A DNA stretch of 10,669 nt from Zancudomyces culisetae. Taxonomy: Eukaryota; Kickxellomycota; Harpellomycetes; Harpellales; Legeriomycetaceae. The notes below the pieces were generated by a model. The model was not told where the DNA came from. It did no database searches and saw nothing but the letters and a program-made list of their open reading frames with translations. Shown in pieces: positions 7,901-10,669 of this stretch (position 1 is its first letter; the number at the start of each line of letters is the position of its first letter). The DNA is taken from positions 1-10,669 of the forward strand of contig LSSK01001677.1 in assembly GCA_001969505.1 (NCBI GenBank), given 5' to 3'. Position numbers and translations under genes: made by a program.

Positions 7901-9169
7901 GTTAAGCAATGCCGTGAATTCTCGTGAATCGTGAGTATTAGCTGTTCTTTTTATAAACACAGATATTGAAAAATCCTTGTTCAGCAAAGCCCTTTCCAAA
8001 ATATTGTACATACAAACCCTTTCCTGAAGACCTGAATCCGCCCCAAGGAAACCATTAGTACCACCACGACTATTTCTAGAACCTTGAGTGTATCGTGATC
8101 CTGGCGCTGGTGTATTTTGACTGGCGAGCCCAATCACCATTAACAGATTGTCCCACTGTGTTCTTTTCAAAGCGAGTGTGGATCTAGATGTTTTCTCTAC
8201 AGCAAAATGAGTATCCGAGGATGGTTTCTCGTCAACGGAATTTGTAAAGTAAAGAAAAACGACTTCCGATAATATTTTATGTTGTAGTTTGTCAAAATAG
8301 CCCTGGATACATGATAAAAGCTCAAATAATGCATGTGTTGATGTAAGTTTCACTACTTTGTCATGGTAGATGTTATAGTCTATTGAATCGATGCTATTAG
8401 TGTTATTCGCCAATATATTGATCTCATTATCTAAAAAGTTTTGATCACAAATGGTATCTCCTAACAACTTTTTTAGTTTTTTAGTGTTTTCAATATAATT
8501 CGTGTTGTTGAAGGCAATTCTAGTAAAGATGCCCTCAAAAACAAGTCTTTGAGTCTTTTGAGGAGTTGGTTCAGTGGTGTCAAAAGAACACTTTTCCGCT
8601 TCTGAAAAGTTAATAGTTTTCAAGAGGTTTAGTGGGTCATAGAATATTGGTTGTAGTGGTTTGGTGACCAACCAAAAACAAAGCTCAAAAAGCAGTGACA
8701 CCAGGCAGTTGTCAGCGCTCTTATCCTCACATTTATCCTTCCCACTGTGCTTACTGCCACTTTCAGCGACGTGTCCATCTACGTGTGACTCTGTTAAAAA
8801 AGAGAAAACACTATCAACTGCTTTAGAATGCTTTAATCTTGAGGAATCAATTTCTTCGATTTTTGGATTCGTTTTATTAACGCTTGTAGGGCTACCACTC
8901 TTTTTATCGGGTGTACTTTCGAAAGGAAACCCAGCTGAATGTACGTTAAACAGATCGACTCGTGACGATTCAAGAGATAGAAGCGTTTTGCTTAATGCCT
9001 TCTGAACTGCGCCATTCGATTCCGTTTCTTCTTCAGTTTTCTTGTTGGTTTCGTTTTCGGCCTTTACTTCCGCAATTTCGTGAGCATTTTCGTTGGTATT
9101 GCGGATTCGCCTTATTAGTTCCACAGTTTGAGGTAGTACTTTTGCCACTACGTCGAATTCAGCCAGCAT
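4950..9169 (-). CDS. TEL2: Tel2 (TELO2) orthologue, PIKK-maturation factor, two exons
   Basis: Tel2 joins Tti1 and Tti2 in the TTT complex, which works with Hsp90 and R2TP to stabilise PI3K-like kinases (Tel1/ATM, Mec1/ATR, TOR, Tra1). The start chosen is ATG at 9169 (MLAEFDVVAK); the frame stays open upstream to 9202, but only from a TTG. Exon 1 is 9169-5170 and exon 2 is 5074-4950, giving 1374 aa. Landmarks of the family in order: an N-terminal helical solenoid with L-P-D-K-I-A-N at about 420-450; N-S-L-V-R-L-A-T-T-V-L-T-E-S near 713, matching the region before the acidic site; an acidic E-D-S-D-F-G at 749-754; the conserved C-terminal domain at about 900-1050, starting K-P-K-L-S-A-H-L-S-D; and C-V-F-F-P-L near 1165, followed by terminal helices. 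It is much longer than S. cerevisiae Tel2 (688 aa), with Ser/Asn/Lys-rich insertions at about 40-160, 720-745 and 1055-1110. Overall homology is inferred from these motifs, not from an alignment. Confidence 0.85.
5075..5169 (-). other. 3'-terminal intron in TEL2 (95 nt)
   Basis: On the minus strand, the donor GTAAGT starts at 5169 after AAAG, the branch-like AACTAAT lies at 5122-5116 (branch A at 5117), and the first following AG ends the intron at 5075 (AAATAG). Splicing completes a GAA codon across the junction and opens 40 further codons (L-H-E-R-G-F-I-V-P-P at the start) before TAA at 4952-4950. Without splicing, the frame stops inside the branch sequence at 5117 after a short hydrophobic tail. 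Confidence 0.85.
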
Positions 9170-9467
9170 TCTGCTTGTATATGAAATGGAATTTAATACC
9201 AATGTTTTTCTATTTACAACTTTGTGTGTTTACAAAAGCCATAGTAAAAATCAAATCAAGGCGCGGTGATGAAATACTAAATATTTTACTGCCGATTTTT
9301 TTTAACCACAAATACGTGGGAGTCAAACCCAAAGGTTGAGCGAGTAAACAGAAAAGTAGCATTACAAGCGAGGCAAATTGAGCATGCTTAATTTACTTGT
9401 TCTAAAAAAAAGGGTATGAAAAGATGAAAATACAAAGAAAAATGACAAATAGAAGGATTTAAACAAA
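9170..9467. other. Intergenic region: TAF12 3' end and TEL2 leader/promoter
   Basis: These 298 bp lie between two genes in the same orientation. They must hold the TAF12 polyadenylation signals and the TEL2 promoter. I see no clear TATA box. Sequence near TEL2 contains a short upstream ORF (9242-9210, minus). Confidence 0.6.
9210..9242 (-). promoter_or_regulatory. Possible upstream ORF in the TEL2 leader
   Basis: ATG at 9242 opens a 10-codon frame (M-A-F-V-N-T-Q-S-C-K) ending in TAG at 9212-9210, which is 40 nt before the TEL2 ATG and out of frame with it. If transcription begins upstream of 9242, it would be met first by scanning ribosomes and could lower TEL2 translation. The transcript start is unknown, so this is only a possibility. 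Confidence 0.35.
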
Positions 9468-10669
9468 CTAATCAAAGCGTTTTAGATTTTTAACGTAGTT
9501 AATGGCATTGAGCTTTTGTTGGTAGTTTGGCAACAAAGTAGATTTTTTTACAGTGCGGATTTCATCAGTGGCAAAGCCAGGTACACGGATATTCCAATTT
9601 CTTTCCAAGTGCAGCTGAATGTCTTTAGCTTCCAAGACATTTGATTTGCGGTGTCTTGCTAACTCACACGAGAATCCAACAACCGAATCAATAAACTCAT
9701 CAGCAATGTCGCACAACAGATCCTCGACTTCGGGTTCGATTCGGCTGTTTGGATCAATTTCGTTTACCAGTTCTTGGATCTTACGCTTGGAAAGAACTCG
9801 CAACTGGCTAGGATCAGTTGACAATGAACTAGTATCCAGACCCACAAGCGAAATGGCGCCACCGCCAGTTCCTTCCCCCAAACTGGACGACGATGGAACC
9901 ATTGATGATCCCGAAAGCGAGGTACCGGGTGCAGACGTCGACCCGGGGGGTGGTGCAATAGAAGAGAGAGCATTGTTGGCCTCTCGTTGCATCTGGGCGT
10001 TAACCTGTGTGATTGGACCTGAAAGTGATACAATGGTGGTTGTTGAGTCCGAGGGTTGTTCGGTGGCTGCACCACCTGATTGAGAAAGGCGTGGAATTTT
10101 GTTGGCATTGGTATCGGATAGGGAAGTATTACCTCCTTTGTGTTGGTTGTTAATTTCTACAAACACTACCGGTTGTTTACCTGAACCTGGTGTTTTCTCC
10201 ATGCCTGCTATTCTAGTCGAATTCGCATTGTCCATAATCAGCCCTGAATTGCTTCCAATAAAACTCGAAACTTGCAGCAAATGAAAGTTGCACTTATCAA
10301 TCAGCTCCAAGACCACACCGTGTCTCTTGTTGTCGTCCTTAACTTTGGCTAGTATCTTTTTAAACTCAACAAGCCGGTTCTGCACCTTTATTACACCCTC
10401 ATTAAGCATTCGGATAACTGCGATACTCGATTCCTCCTCTAGCTTTTGTTTACCTGCACCTGACCCATCCACCTGCCCTGTGTTTTCATTGTATTGGAGT
10501 TCAAGCAGCTCCCGCTGTTTGTTTAGCAGATTGAGCGCTTGTTGATGCTTGGACTTGGATAATATTGACGATTCGCTGCCACCTCCAGTGCCCCCAGCAC
10601 TCCGTCTATCAGCTTTTGAACTTGTCTTTTTTATGGGCTTTGCAAAGTTTTCAGCGTTGTGACTAGGGA
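9468..10669 (-). CDS. TAF12: TAF12, histone-fold subunit of TFIID and SAGA (C-terminal 399 residues; N-terminus off right edge)
   Basis: TAF12 is an H2B-like histone-fold protein that pairs with TAF4 in TFIID and with Ada1 in SAGA. The frame is open to the window edge and no ATG occurs in it, so the start lies outside; the GTG at 10472 is not a start. The visible part begins with a Ser/Gly/Lys-rich stretch, then a Q-R-E-L-L-E-L helix (about 49-57), a helical segment (about 85-125) and a Ser/Thr/Gly/Pro-rich linker (about 195-280). The histone fold is at about 291-361 (9797-9580), opening with L-S-K-R-K-I-Q-E-L-V. It contains C-E-L-A-R-H-R-K-S and the hallmark I-Q-L-H-L-E-R-N-W-N-I-R-V-P-G-F, nearly identical to other yeast TAF12 proteins. 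A conserved tail (E-I-R-T-V-K-K, N-Y-Q-Q-K-L-N-A-I) follows to TAG at 9470-9468. Assignment is firm. Confidence 0.95.
   Translation of the reverse strand, partial: PSHNAENFAKPIKKTSSKADRRSAGGTGGGSESSILSKSKHQQALNLLNKQRELLELQYNENTGQVDGSGAGKQKLEEESSIAVIRMLNEGVIKVQNRLVEFKKILAKVKDDNKRHGVVLELIDKCNFHLLQVSSFIGSNSGLIMDNANSTRIAGMEKTPGSGKQPVVFVEINNQHKGGNTSLSDTNANKIPRLSQSGGAATEQPSDSTTTIVSLSGPITQVNAQMQREANNALSSIAPPPGSTSAPGTSLSGSSMVPSSSSLGEGTGGGAISLVGLDTSSLSTDPSQLRVLSKRKIQELVNEIDPNSRIEPEVEDLLCDIADEFIDSVVGFSCELARHRKSNVLEAKDIQLHLERNWNIRVPGFATDEIRTVKKSTLLPNYQQKLNAINYVKNLKRFD

Noticed and set aside
9170-9202. Extension of TEL2 to a TTG codon at 9202
   Set aside because: Nuclear yeast genes rarely start at TTG, and an ATG with A at -3 lies 11 codons downstream at 9169.
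9764-10108. Minus-strand 114-codon open frame overlapping TAF12
   Set aside because: It is an alternate frame of the Ser/Thr/Gly/Pro-rich TAF12 linker, with no family features.

Overview
This window looks like nuclear DNA from a budding yeast (Saccharomycotina). The genes are compact and mostly intron-poor, the intergenic DNA is AT-rich, and the two introns are short and yeast-like with (A/T)ACTAAT branch sites. CTG appears to be read as leucine: a CTG codon sits at the invariant Leu of the TAF12 histone fold, and CTG is common in the left-hand gene. This argues against the CUG-Ser clades. I cannot name the genus.

Layout from left to right. (1) 1-1264, minus: the first 421 codons of a gene that runs off the left edge. 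Its product has an N-terminal helical segment with a W-L-x-N-x-V motif, followed by a Ser/Lys-rich tail with Aurora-type and CDK-type sites. It is a candidate INCENP/Sli15, with moderate support only. (2) 1265-4157: an unusually long (2.9 kb) divergent intergenic region with no convincing gene. It contains four copies of the TTTGCTC copper-response core, a cluster of Tbf1/Rap1-like motifs, a C-rich tandem heptamer and a TATA box. (3) 4158-4500, plus: ATX1, the cytosolic copper chaperone, made from a two-codon first exon, a 139-nt intron and a 65-codon second exon. (4) 4501-4949: convergent intergenic DNA. (5) 4950-9169, minus: a very long TEL2 orthologue (1374 aa), whose last 41 residues lie in or across a second exon behind a 95-nt intron. 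(6) 9170-9467: the TEL2 leader and TAF12 tail, with a small upstream ORF. (7) 9468-10669, minus: the C-terminal 399 residues of TAF12, cut by the right edge.

The genes do not form a pathway. They cover chromosome segregation (probable), copper delivery to the secretory pathway, maturation of PIKK kinases by the Tel2-Tti1-Tti2 complex, and basal transcription through TFIID and SAGA. I see no mobile element, CRISPR array, rRNA or convincing tRNA. The most useful points are the two splice structures, the edge-truncated left gene, and the motif content of the long divergent promoter region.
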